Below are positions 38,058 through 47,710 of a DNA stretch of 64,000 bases, one piece after another. The stretch is from Lachnospiraceae bacterium. Lineage in GTDB: Bacteria; Bacillota; Clostridia; Lachnospirales; Lachnospiraceae. A program made the position numbers and the translations under genes. The DNA lies in NCBI GenBank assembly GCA_022796795.1, contig JAAWJI010000011.1:27880-91879 (forward strand), given 5' to 3'. Below the pieces are notes generated by a model, which made no database searches, was not told the DNA's origin, and worked only from the letters and a program-made list of their open reading frames with translations. The number at the start of each line of letters is the position of its first letter. The stretch's first letter is position 1.

Positions 38058-41000
38058 AGAGAGGGAAGGAAAAGAGAAGAATGACGGGGAGAAAGGGCCT
38101 GGCAGGAATCGCAGTCCTTTTATGTCTTTGGGGGAGCATGGGGGATTGGAAGTTTTTGGATGTCTATGCGTCGGAGGAAAACGGGGAGCGGGTACAAGAG
38201 CAGGAACAGGGGCAGGAGCAACAGGAACAGGAGCAGCAGGAGCAGCAGGAACAGGAGCAACAGGAACAACAGGAACAACAGCAACAACAGGAACAACAGG
38301 AGCAAGAGCAGGGAAATCCGGGGTCTGAAAGAAAGCAGAGCTATGGCATTTCTCTGACAGATGTAAAAAATGATACCGGAATCTGCGTACAGGATGAGGA
38401 AGGAAAGTATTATTTCGGGGAGAGTCTGCGGGTGACACTGGAAATAGGCGTGGAGGAGTTGGAAGAGCCGGAGGAACCGGGAGAGCCAGGGGAACCGGAG
38501 GAACCAGAAGAGCCAGGGGAGTCGGAGGAACCGAAGGAGCCAGGGGAATCGGGAGAGCCGGAAGAGCTGGAGGAACCAGAAGAGCCAGAGGAGCCAGGAG
38601 AATCGGGAGAGCCGGAGGAACCAGAAGAGCCAGAGGAGCCAGAAGAGCCGGAGGAACCAGAAAAGCCGGAGGAAGCCGCGTCCACAGTGTTCTTAAAGAG
38701 GAATGGGGAAACACTGGCCCGGATTGACGCGGCTATGACGTATGTGGAGGACCTGCAGGAGGAAGGGGAATACCTCTATGTGCTGGAGGATGAGGAGGGG
38801 CATCTGTATGACTCCGCCGTTTTGGTAAATGCCAGGCAGTGCAAATCCAAGCCGCAGCTTGCGATTTCTTTTCCGGACACCGCGCCCTGTATGGGAGAGA
38901 CTGCCTTTTTTCAGGGGAACCCGGATATTTTGGCAAGAATCCAAGATGAAATGGGAATCTGGAAAGTGGAATACCGGAAGGAAAGGGAGGGGAGCCAGGA
39001 GGAGCCAAAGATTTATTGCCTGCTAAAGGAATATGGAAAGGAGGAGGAAATCTACCCGGCGAAACAGCATCAAACTTTTGTCGGAAGCCTGAAATCAGGA
39101 GACCTGGAAGAGGAGCTTAGAGAAGCTTTGGAGGGCAGCCATTGCTATATAGTTCGGGTGACCAATGTAATGGGACAAACGACAGAAGCAAAGGCTCGCT
39201 TTGTCCTGGATGAGACGTGTCCGGTTCTGGAGTTTCAGTATCCGGAAGGGACAAAAGACGAGAATACCAGGCGTTTGTTCTACCGGGGGGAGGCTGCCAT
39301 AGGTCTGCGGCTCTGGGAGGCCTGGTATGAGGAGCAGCTTTACCAGAAGCCTGGGAGCGGAGAGTCTGGGATCGAAGAGTCTGGGATCAGAGGGCCAGAG
39401 ATCAGAGAGTCTGGGAGCGGAGAGCCAGGGATTGTGGAGCCCCGGATTGTGGTTGACGGAGATCAGAATGGACAGGCATGTGTGGAACAATGGGTCGTTG
39501 AAAAGCCGGAGGGGAAAGTCTGCGCCAGGAGCCAGGTTCACCTTCCAGGAGAAGCGGGGGAGGAAATCTCCTATGGTATCCGGGTCAGATACAGGGACTG
39601 TGCGGGAAATGCCCTGAAAAAGGAGCCTCAGGTTTGGGGAGAGGAGCAGGAAGACGGAGTGGTCAGCTGTGAACTGGTGGTGGATCAAAAGCCTCCCCGG
39701 CTTCTTTCCTTTCAGACCCAGGGGACTATTCGTCATCAGATAGGGGAAATTCCCGTTTATGAGCACAACAAGGATCAGGGAGATGTGCAGATCTCTTTTG
39801 TGATTCAGGATCATCCGGACTATTGGGATCCTCAGGCTGTGGATTTTAAAATTTACAGGAAGGGCGAGTCTGGACCTGTGGCGGATTTTGGCGGAAAAAA
39901 TCAAAGCGGGAATCAAAAGGGAGCACTGGAATGGGAGCATAGGGGGGATCGGCACAGGGCTGTCTGTCATTTCTATGGGGAAGAGGAGCAGGCAGGAGAA
40001 TATTACGGGGTGGTCTCTTACCAGGACCGGGCGGGAAATCCGATGGAGACTGAGAAAGAGGAAGACGGACTTTCAGAGGAGGCTCCCGGCAGATTACGGG
40101 GGAAGAGCTTTATTTTAGATCACCGGGCTCCGGAAGTTACGGTATCCTGCTCCCAGGCCGTAAGTCTGTTGGATGTCCGGGGAGCTCATGCCGCGAAAGA
40201 GAAGGAAAGGATTCCGGAAAAGGGGGATACCGCCTATTACGGGGATAAGATTAACGTTTCCTTTGAAATACAGGAGGAGTATCCGGCCTTGGAAAGGAAG
40301 GAGGACGGCGGATGGGAGCTTAAGGATTTTTCCCTGAGGGTTATCCGGGACGGGGAACTGTTGGAGGAGGAGCCTGATGTCAGCTGGCGGTATGAGCCGG
40401 GGGAACAGATTTGCTATGGAAGCTTTCAGATGGAAGCGGATAAAAAGGAACATAAGACAGACGGGGCCTATGAGATCCGGATTGCCTATGAAGATTGCGG
40501 GGGAAATCAAATGATTGGGGCAGATGGGATCACCGCAGGACTATTGAAGGAGGGCGTCTACCAAAGTCCGCTGCTGATTCTGGATACCGTAGCGCCGGAG
40601 CTTGCGCTCTCCTACACCATGGAGCCTGTGAGAAGCTTGGGGGACACCCAATATTTTAAGGAAGCAGGAAAGCTTGAGATACAGATTTCTGATAAAAGCT
40701 TCCGCATGGGAGAGCTAAAGGAAGAGTTGGAAAAGCTTGTGGTGGAAAATCAGATGGGGGAGAAGCTTACAGAGAAAACGGCTCTGTGGGCAGCCGTACA
40801 GGGACTGGAAAGCTCTCTTTTATGCAGTCAGAAACAGGTGGTGGAGCTTCCGCTTGCCGAGGACGGGATCTATGAAATCCCGGTAGCGTACACGGATCTG
40901 GCAGGAAATCCGGCAGTCTGGAAGGACAGCGGTTTGCCTGTGGGGCAGAGCAGGTCGAGAGTCTGCATAGACCGGCGGGCTCCGGAGCTTGAACTTACCT

Positions 41001-43420
41001 GTCAGGTGGAGGAGTCAGGTTTTTTGGACTGTATCCGATACCGGAATCTGGATTTTTGGACTGCAGATCACAAGATGACTATGACGGTCCGGGCAGAGGA
41101 TCACACGGCGGGCATTAGGAAAATCCGCTTTACTGTCACAGATGAAGCGGGAAAGGAAACTGTGAGGGAAGAGGATTTCCCATCCTGTATACAGGGGAGC
41201 TATGCTCTGACGCTGCCTCTTTGGGATCGGGATTTTAAGGGAAGCATCAAGACGGAGGCCCTGGATTGGTCTGAAAATACAAGAGAGCTTGTTCAGTACG
41301 GGCTGGTGGAGAGCCAGGAAACGCACCGGGAAAGTCAGAAGGCCCGGATTCTCACAAAGACCCAACCCTCCCGGGTGGTGGATGGCGTGGAGTATTATGG
41401 GGAAGACGTAGAGCTTTCGCTGGAGGTGGAGGATTCCTATGGGGGGATCCAAAAGGTTTCCTATGAGGCGGGGAGTCAGATTTTGGGAGAGTGGGACTGT
41501 GTGCAGGAAGCAGAGAAAGGACAGAGCCCGGAGGGGATTTCGGATCTGACTTACCGCTTTAGGAAGGACCTGGTTTTATCCGCCCATGCCAATAACCGAA
41601 ATAATGTGCCAGTGCGGGCCTCTTTTATTGACCATGCCGGACATGTGGAGACAGTGGAGAAATTTTACCAGATAGACGCCACGCCTCCTGTGATTACGGT
41701 GGAATATGACAGAAATACCCCTGCTCATGAAAAATATTATGACCAGGCCAGGACTGCATATGTGACGATCCGGGAGCGCAATTTCGATCCCCGGGACGTA
41801 GTGTTTACAATTACGAATACAGAGGGAGCGCTGCCGGAGATCGGAAGCTTTCGCAGTACGGGCCAGGGAGACGACATGCAGCACAGCTGCCAGGTCGTTT
41901 TTCAGGAGGACGGGGAGTATACCTTTACGGTGGGCTTTCAGGACTTGGCCGGAAATGTGGCGGATTACAGCCGGGTGGACACCTTTGTCATTGACAGGAC
42001 GGATCCCGTGCTTACAGTGACCTATGACAATCAGGAGGCGGCCTCGGGATTCTATTTTGCCAAGGGCAGGAGGGCTACTCTGACGGTGGAGGAGCATAAT
42101 TTTGATCCATCTCTTATGAAGGTGCAGATCCGCGCAGAAGAGGGGGAAGCCCCGGCGGTATCCGGATGGAGCCGGAATCAGGATGTTCACCAGGCGCAAA
42201 TTTATTTTCAGGCGGATGGAAGCTATACTTTTTCCGTGGAGGGATCAGATTTGGCAGGAAATCCCCTGCCAGGCTATGAGACAGAGCCCTTTGTCGTTGA
42301 TCAGACAGTCCCGGAGCTGGAAATTCTGGGCGTTCGCCATAAGTCCGCCAACAACGGGAAAATTGTCCTGGAGATTCAGGGCAGGGACACCCATTATGAT
42401 CCAACAGGAACGAAGATCCGGCTGCGGGGACTTAAAAACGGAGAACAGGAAATTCGGGTGGGAGAAGAGAAGGAGTCAGGAGAGAGAGAGTCAAGAGAGA
42501 AAATCCTGACTGCGGATACCTGGAGGCAGTCCAGGGATGGAATGCAGCTTCAATTTCTGGATATTCCCCGCCTAAAAGAGCTGGATGATCTGTATATTCT
42601 GGAGGCGGAAATCTGTGATCTGGCAGGGAACCGGGCGCAATCCGCCATTTCGTTTTCCGTGAATCGGTTTGGCTCTGTCTATACCCTGGAACAGGAGACC
42701 GAGAAGCTGGTGGGAGAAAAAGGCGTCTTTTACACCCAGAGCGCGCCGGATCTGATCATCACAGAGACCAATGTGGATACCCTGGAGTTTCAAGAGATCG
42801 TCTGCAGCAGGGACGGGAGCCTGAGGACCCTGCAGGAGGGGCGGGATTATCAGGTGCGCGCCGACAAAGCAGAGGGAGAGTGGAAACAATATACATACCA
42901 CTTGAACAAGGAGAATTTTCAGCAGGAGGGTGTGTACCGGATTTCCATTTATTCGGAGGACCGGGCCAGAAATACTTCGGATAATAACACAAAGGGAAAG
43001 GAGCTTGGATTTGCCGTGGACCGCACAAGTCCCTGGATTCAGATTCCCGGTCTGGAGGAGGGCGCCCAATACAGGGAAAGGAGCCATAGAGCCCTGGTGG
43101 ATGTGCAGGATAATCTCTGCCTGCAGCGGGTGCAGATTGTGCTGAATGGAGAGAAGCGGGTATATGAAGCCGGGGAGCTTGCAGAGCTTGAGGGAAAGCT
43201 GCCCCTTTTGGCAAAAAGCAGTCCCCACTGGCAGGAATTGGAGGTGACGGCTTGGGACGGGGCCGGAAATGTGAGGAAAACAGAAGCGCTACGATTCCTT
43301 GTAACTCCCAATATTTTGGTACCCTTCTTTCTTAACAAGCCCTTGTTTTATGGGAGCCTGGGGGGCCTGATAGTTTTGGGGGCGGCGCTGGCAGCTGGAT
43401 TTTGGAAGCAAAGGAGCTGA
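38054..43420 (+). CDS. Giant surface protein: signal/TM N-terminus, Q/E and E/P low-complexity stalk, ~11 Ig-like modules, C-terminal TM anchor
   Basis: 1788-aa ORF; recurring D(x)AGN and DxxxPxLxxxY signatures (YQDRAGNPM, YTDLAGNPAVW, FQDLAGNVADY, GSDLAGNPLPG, ICDLAGNRAQ); C-term LFYGSLGGLIVLGAALAAGFWKQRS. Confidence 0.85.
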   Translation: MKRGKEKRRMTGRKGLAGIAVLLCLWGSMGDWKFLDVYASEENGERVQEQEQGQEQQEQEQQEQQEQEQQEQQEQQQQQEQQEQEQGNPGSERKQSYGISLTDVKNDTGICVQDEEGKYYFGESLRVTLEIGVEELEEPEEPGEPGEPEEPEEPGESEEPKEPGESGEPEELEEPEEPEEPGESGEPEEPEEPEEPEEPEEPEKPEEAASTVFLKRNGETLARIDAAMTYVEDLQEEGEYLYVLEDEEGHLYDSAVLVNARQCKSKPQLAISFPDTAPCMGETAFFQGNPDILARIQDEMGIWKVEYRKEREGSQEEPKIYCLLKEYGKEEEIYPAKQHQTFVGSLKSGDLEEELREALEGSHCYIVRVTNVMGQTTEAKARFVLDETCPVLEFQYPEGTKDENTRRLFYRGEAAIGLRLWEAWYEEQLYQKPGSGESGIEESGIRGPEIRESGSGEPGIVEPRIVVDGDQNGQACVEQWVVEKPEGKVCARSQVHLPGEAGEEISYGIRVRYRDCAGNALKKEPQVWGEEQEDGVVSCELVVDQKPPRLLSFQTQGTIRHQIGEIPVYEHNKDQGDVQISFVIQDHPDYWDPQAVDFKIYRKGESGPVADFGGKNQSGNQKGALEWEHRGDRHRAVCHFYGEEEQAGEYYGVVSYQDRAGNPMETEKEEDGLSEEAPGRLRGKSFILDHRAPEVTVSCSQAVSLLDVRGAHAAKEKERIPEKGDTAYYGDKINVSFEIQEEYPALERKEDGGWELKDFSLRVIRDGELLEEEPDVSWRYEPGEQICYGSFQMEADKKEHKTDGAYEIRIAYEDCGGNQMIGADGITAGLLKEGVYQSPLLILDTVAPELALSYTMEPVRSLGDTQYFKEAGKLEIQISDKSFRMGELKEELEKLVVENQMGEKLTEKTALWAAVQGLESSLLCSQKQVVELPLAEDGIYEIPVAYTDLAGNPAVWKDSGLPVGQSRSRVCIDRRAPELELTCQVEESGFLDCIRYRNLDFWTADHKMTMTVRAEDHTAGIRKIRFTVTDEAGKETVREEDFPSCIQGSYALTLPLWDRDFKGSIKTEALDWSENTRELVQYGLVESQETHRESQKARILTKTQPSRVVDGVEYYGEDVELSLEVEDSYGGIQKVSYEAGSQILGEWDCVQEAEKGQSPEGISDLTYRFRKDLVLSAHANNRNNVPVRASFIDHAGHVETVEKFYQIDATPPVITVEYDRNTPAHEKYYDQARTAYVTIRERNFDPRDVVFTITNTEGALPEIGSFRSTGQGDDMQHSCQVVFQEDGEYTFTVGFQDLAGNVADYSRVDTFVIDRTDPVLTVTYDNQEAASGFYFAKGRRATLTVEEHNFDPSLMKVQIRAEEGEAPAVSGWSRNQDVHQAQIYFQADGSYTFSVEGSDLAGNPLPGYETEPFVVDQTVPELEILGVRHKSANNGKIVLEIQGRDTHYDPTGTKIRLRGLKNGEQEIRVGEEKESGERESREKILTADTWRQSRDGMQLQFLDIPRLKELDDLYILEAEICDLAGNRAQSAISFSVNRFGSVYTLEQETEKLVGEKGVFYTQSAPDLIITETNVDTLEFQEIVCSRDGSLRTLQEGRDYQVRADKAEGEWKQYTYHLNKENFQQEGVYRISIYSEDRARNTSDNNTKGKELGFAVDRTSPWIQIPGLEEGAQYRERSHRALVDVQDNLCLQRVQIVLNGEKRVYEAGELAELEGKLPLLAKSSPHWQELEVTAWDGAGNVRKTEALRFLVTPNILVPFFLNKPLFYGSLGGLIVLGAALAAGFWKQRS
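38193..38312 (+). repeat. Gln/Glu-coding low-complexity repeat
   Basis: QEQEQGQEQQEQEQQEQQEQEQQEQQEQQQQQEQQEQEQG. Confidence 0.9.
38448..38680 (+). repeat. Glu-Pro-coding low-complexity repeat
   Basis: VEELEEPEEPGEPGEPEEPEEPGESEEPKEPGESGEPEELEEPEEPEEPGESGEPEEPEEP... Confidence 0.9.
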
Positions 43421-43558
43421 GAGGACCTTGCTTTGGCCAGGGATTTGTATGAGGAGCAGCGCAGTTAAAATATGACAAAAAATGGAACGGAAGATACATG
43501 GAAAAGCCGACAGAGGAATGATATACTGGCTTCAGAATTAAAAAAGGGAGGTTCACCT

Positions 43559-44932
43559 ATGAAGAAAAAAGTATTGGCATTGATTTTATGCGGAATTCTG
43601 GTTGTTTCCGGATTGACGGCATGCGGCGGCAAAGAGGAACCGGCTGCAAGCGTACCAGCGTCAGAAGAGCCGGCTGAAGCGGGATCTACAGCGAAGGAAG
43701 AGGAAGGTAACGCCAGCTCGCAGGGCGTGACATTGACCTTTATGGCAAGCCAGGACTGGGTATATGACGCAGAAATGGAGCTGGGCCAGAAGTTTGAGCA
43801 GGAGACAGGAATCAAGATTGATTATCAGATCATTCCTTCCGACCAGTATTACACGGTTTTGATGACAAAGCTGAACAGCGGCGAGGGTCCGGATATCTTT
43901 GGCGGACAGTCCGGTACCTACGATATTGTGTCTCAGTATAATGTAGAGAAAAACGCAGTGGATTTATCCAATGAGTCTTGGGTGGGCGTTTACGATGAAT
44001 TTGCAAAACAGCAGACCTCTACAGGCGGCGTGCTGTATGGAGCCACATATTTTGATACCACCACAGATTTTTACATGGTGTATAACAAGAAGATTTTCGA
44101 GGAATATAATCTGCAGATTCCCGCCAACTATCAGGAATACCTGCAGGTTTGCCAGACACTGCTGGACAACGAGGTTATGCCCTTCTTTGAGTGCATGGGA
44201 GATGGATGGCATCATGTCATGTGGTTCTGCGAGATCGGTGGAAAGTTTGAGGAGCTGGTTCCGGGAATCGTGGATAAGCTGAATAACAATGAGATCAAAT
44301 TTGCGGATGTTCCGGAATTTAAGACGTGCCTGGAACAGATGAAGGAAATGGCGGACAAGGGCTACTTTGGGGACAACTATCTTTCTGACGAATATGCAGA
44401 TATGCCGGCAGCGCTGGGAAGTGGGGAATTTGCCATGACTATGGCAAAGCCGGGTACGATTTCTGAGATTGCCGCTGCTTCTAACGGAGCCTACACAGAG
44501 GATGACTTTGGAATGTTCCTGATTCCTACTCTGGACAATGACGTGCTGAACGTACATCCCTGCGGGCCTACTAGATTTATTTACTCTGGTTCTCAGCATA
44601 TTGAGGAGGCAAAACAATATCTGGAATTTATGGCAAGCCAGGAAAGCGTTCAGTATATGATTGACAATGAGCCCAAGGTGGAAAATCTGCCCTATAATGT
44701 AGGCCAGACACCAGCTTACAGTGAGTACACCCAGAATTTTCTGGCCTCCTGTGAAAAATCTGGCACTGTATTCCAGGACAGCATCAAATACCTGAATCCT
44801 CAGTGGTTTGAGTTTGGACAGGATATGATTGCTATGTTGATTGGCGATATGGATGCGGATCAGGTGCTGCAGGCGGTAGACCAGAGACGGGAGACGCAGG
44901 CTGTGGCGGCAGGAGATGCTGCCTGGAACTAA
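43559..44932 (+). CDS. Extracellular sugar-binding lipoprotein (ABC transporter, SBP family 1)
   Basis: MKKKVLALILCGILVVSGLTACGG lipobox; VTLTFMASQDW..., LMTKLNSGEGPDIFGGQ. Confidence 0.92.
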   Translation: MKKKVLALILCGILVVSGLTACGGKEEPAASVPASEEPAEAGSTAKEEEGNASSQGVTLTFMASQDWVYDAEMELGQKFEQETGIKIDYQIIPSDQYYTVLMTKLNSGEGPDIFGGQSGTYDIVSQYNVEKNAVDLSNESWVGVYDEFAKQQTSTGGVLYGATYFDTTTDFYMVYNKKIFEEYNLQIPANYQEYLQVCQTLLDNEVMPFFECMGDGWHHVMWFCEIGGKFEELVPGIVDKLNNNEIKFADVPEFKTCLEQMKEMADKGYFGDNYLSDEYADMPAALGSGEFAMTMAKPGTISEIAAASNGAYTEDDFGMFLIPTLDNDVLNVHPCGPTRFIYSGSQHIEEAKQYLEFMASQESVQYMIDNEPKVENLPYNVGQTPAYSEYTQNFLASCEKSGTVFQDSIKYLNPQWFEFGQDMIAMLIGDMDADQVLQAVDQRRETQAVAAGDAAWN

Positions 44933-44948
44933 AAAGCAGGATATATGG

Positions 44949-44985
44949 ATGCTGTCAGATCGTGGCAAATGCGATCTGACAGCAT
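44949..44985 (+). terminator. Hairpin terminator between SBP gene and convergent response regulator
   Basis: Perfect 14-bp stem ATGCTGTCAGATCG-N9-CGATCTGACAGCAT then TTCTTTGTCT. Confidence 0.8.
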
Positions 44986-44993
44986 TTCTTTGT

Positions 44994-45761
44994 CTAGGAC
45001 TCCGCATGCTCCGCGGCCTGATTCCGGAAGCAGCTCGGACTTACGCCGGCGGCCTTGCGAAAAGCCTTGCTGAAATGGAACTGATCGGCATACCCCACTT
45101 TTTCTCCTACCTCCCGAATGGGCAGGGCGGTGTTCAGCAAAAGCTGCTTGGCATGCTGGATCCTAAGATCTGTCAAATATTTGATGGGCGTGCAGCCTTT
45201 ATGTTTATTGAAGATTTTGGCCAGATAAGCGGAGCTGAAGCCCAGTCTCTGGGCCAGGGAGGTCAGATCCACCTCCTGGGCAAAATGATTCTGAAAATAC
45301 AAGGACACATAGTCCACAATCTGGGCGGCATTGTGAGAAGAGATGAGAGAATCCTCTTCCAGCTCGTACTGTTTGCTGAGAGCCAGCTTTACCCGGGTCA
45401 GAGAATCCAGCAGCTTTTCCTCGGTGACAGGCTTCAGAAGATATTCGAAAACCTGATTGTGCAGAGCCTCCTGGGCATATTCAAATTCCGCATAGCCAGT
45501 GAGGATAATAGAGCGGATTTCCGGATACCGCTCCTGGGCAATATGAGTCAGCTCCAGGCCGCTCATAACAGGCATTTGGATATCGGTAATAATCAGGTGA
45601 ATATTCTGGGATTCCAACAGAGCCAAAGCCTCCGCTCCGTTGTGACACATGGCCTTCACACGAAAGCCCATATCCAATTCCTCCACATGGCGGGCAGTAC
45701 TCTTTAGAAGCAGATCTTCGTCCTCCACCACCATCACATTAAAATGCTGCAGTTTAATCAT
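44994..45761 (-). CDS. YesN-type response regulator (receiver + AraC HTH)
   Basis: MVVEDEDLLLKSTARHVEE, LIITDIQMPVMSGLEL, C-terminal AraC HTH SSAYLAKIFNKHKGCTPIKYLTDLRIQHAKQLL...VGYADQFHFSKAFRKAAGVSPS. Confidence 0.94.
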   Translation of the reverse strand: MIKLQHFNVMVVEDEDLLLKSTARHVEELDMGFRVKAMCHNGAEALALLESQNIHLIITDIQMPVMSGLELTHIAQERYPEIRSIILTGYAEFEYAQEALHNQVFEYLLKPVTEEKLLDSLTRVKLALSKQYELEEDSLISSHNAAQIVDYVSLYFQNHFAQEVDLTSLAQRLGFSSAYLAKIFNKHKGCTPIKYLTDLRIQHAKQLLLNTALPIREVGEKVGYADQFHFSKAFRKAAGVSPSCFRNQAAEHAES

Positions 45762-47560
45762 ATGACTTTTCCTCCTATGGTTACACTTGCCCCTCCGGAG
45801 GGCATAGTTCCCACATCGAAAATAAATGCTGTTTTATACAGCATATAGTAACGAACATAGATATTCATCATTCCCAGGCCATCCAGCTCCAGGCGGGGCA
45901 GAAGGCCATGGATATTGACTTCTCTGATTTTTTCCTGCAGGTTTTCCAGAGCTTCCGGGGAAAAGCCGGGGCCATTGTCCCGGACCTCAATAATCCAGGT
46001 GCTCTCTCCTTGTACTCCGCGGATGGAAATGTGCCAGGGAGGCGCGGCCTTTGTGGTATATTTTACGGCGTTTTCCACCAGAAGCTGGATGGAAAGCTTA
46101 GGAAGCTCCAGCTCCAGCATCTTATCCTCCACATCAATAGAGTAGGACAGGGAACTGCCAAAACGGATTTTCAGACAGTTCAGGTAGCGGTCACAGTGCT
46201 CCAGCTCCTCCTCCAGGGTGGAGAGTGGACGCTTGTTGGAGGAAATATAGCGTAGAATTTCCGTCATATCAAGGCACATCTGACTGATGCCCTCCGTCAT
46301 TCCCTCCTCCGCCATGGCGTTGATGGTAGCCAGGGCATTGTAGAGAAAATGGGGATTTGTCTGGGATTGGAGGGCCAGCATCTGGGCCTGCAGCTCCTGC
46401 TCTTTCAACAACATCAGGGCCTGGAGAGAGTGAATCTGGCGCTCCTGGAATTCATTCACAGAGTCCCGCAGCTTATCAATCTCCACAATATGGGAGTCCG
46501 GCATATGAAGCCGCTTCCATTTATCCTGAAAATCCAGATCATTGAGATAATCGTACATATGGGTCAGGGGAGCGCTGAGCCGCAGGGAAAGCTTCCAGGC
46601 AATAAAATAGCAGCAGACGCAGCCGATCAGGAGAATCAGCAGCATGCCGCTCAGATAGCGGAAAATGGGAATCAGCACCTGCCTGCGGTCAATGGTGACA
46701 ATGGTGGTAAAGCCGCACTTGGCCATTCTGGAATAATAAACGTATTCCCGGCTTCCGGTAAAAGAGTTCTGGACGGATTCCGTATGGGTGTCTGCAGCCC
46801 TCAGATAGTCAAAGGTCTGGCCAGGATCCTGGTCCAGGGGATAGGCCAGATTTCCCAGATTGTCATAGATATACACCTGAATCTCATAGCTGCTGCCAGG
46901 CTCTATAGCCTGGGAGAAGGCGATGTCCTGGTACTGCATGACCTCTACAATCCCCATGGGCCGGTGAAAATTATCAAAGAAAACCCGGCAGATGGAGGTG
47001 TAGAGCCGGTCCGGCCGGGTGCCGGTGCTGTAGGAGAGCAGAAGATCCGATTCGCTGGGAGGATAAAAGGCATGTCCGTCCATAGCCATGGTATCCTCAT
47101 ACCAGGATTTTTCCCAAACCCTGGTGTTCTGGTAGCCGGTATAATTTCCCATACAGTAGCAGCCTTCCTCCAGGTCATAGAGAATAATCTGCCTCACATT
47201 GCTGTTGGCGCCCCGGATGGAATAGAGCAGATTATTCATGGAGGATTCGGCGGAAACCTTTTCCTGACCATCCATGGAACCGCGCCGGGAAAAATAGCTG
47301 GCAAAGGTGTCTTTAAGCTGAGTGGAATAGAGCACATTGACGCTTGTGATGTTCATAAGCTCCAGCTGGTTTTCCACATCCTGGGAAATGGTGTCGCAGA
47401 TTTGCTGCAGGCTTTCTGTGGTATTTTTACGCATGGTTACATATTCCATGGCCGTAAATACAAAGGAGACGGACAGCAGAATCACCAGCATAAGATTCAG
47501 ATAGGTGGATAGGAGTATTTTCTGAATACTGCGATTAGATTTTGATTTCATCATATCCAC
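45758..47560 (-). CDS. YesM-type sensor histidine kinase
   Basis: LQSQTNPHFLYNALATINAMAEEG (His kinase), VENAVKYTTKAAPPWHISI, VRDNGPGF, GLGMMNIYVRYYMLY. Confidence 0.94.
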   Translation of the reverse strand: MDMMKSKSNRSIQKILLSTYLNLMLVILLSVSFVFTAMEYVTMRKNTTESLQQICDTISQDVENQLELMNITSVNVLYSTQLKDTFASYFSRRGSMDGQEKVSAESSMNNLLYSIRGANSNVRQIILYDLEEGCYCMGNYTGYQNTRVWEKSWYEDTMAMDGHAFYPPSESDLLLSYSTGTRPDRLYTSICRVFFDNFHRPMGIVEVMQYQDIAFSQAIEPGSSYEIQVYIYDNLGNLAYPLDQDPGQTFDYLRAADTHTESVQNSFTGSREYVYYSRMAKCGFTTIVTIDRRQVLIPIFRYLSGMLLILLIGCVCCYFIAWKLSLRLSAPLTHMYDYLNDLDFQDKWKRLHMPDSHIVEIDKLRDSVNEFQERQIHSLQALMLLKEQELQAQMLALQSQTNPHFLYNALATINAMAEEGMTEGISQMCLDMTEILRYISSNKRPLSTLEEELEHCDRYLNCLKIRFGSSLSYSIDVEDKMLELELPKLSIQLLVENAVKYTTKAAPPWHISIRGVQGESTWIIEVRDNGPGFSPEALENLQEKIREVNIHGLLPRLELDGLGMMNIYVRYYMLYKTAFIFDVGTMPSGGASVTIGGKVI

Positions 47561-47710
47561 CTCCAGGGATTGCTGTACTCATCTTATCATAAGTGGATCG
47601 AAGTTTCCAGAAAGAGGTTAAAAAAAAACATAAAGATCCTTTTTTCGTGCATGGGATCCCGGAGAAAATTGGTATATGATAGGGGCAGAGAAGATAAAGG
47701 AGGGTTTTTC

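Noticed and set aside
38052-38714. Minus-strand ORFs rich in PALLVPPALP and SSGSSGSPGS (38052-38714, 38410-38685, 38120-38305)
   Set aside because: Antisense shadows of the E/P and Q/E low-complexity coding repeats
46349-47512. 387-aa plus-strand ORF
   Set aside because: Antisense to the YesM-type histidine kinase
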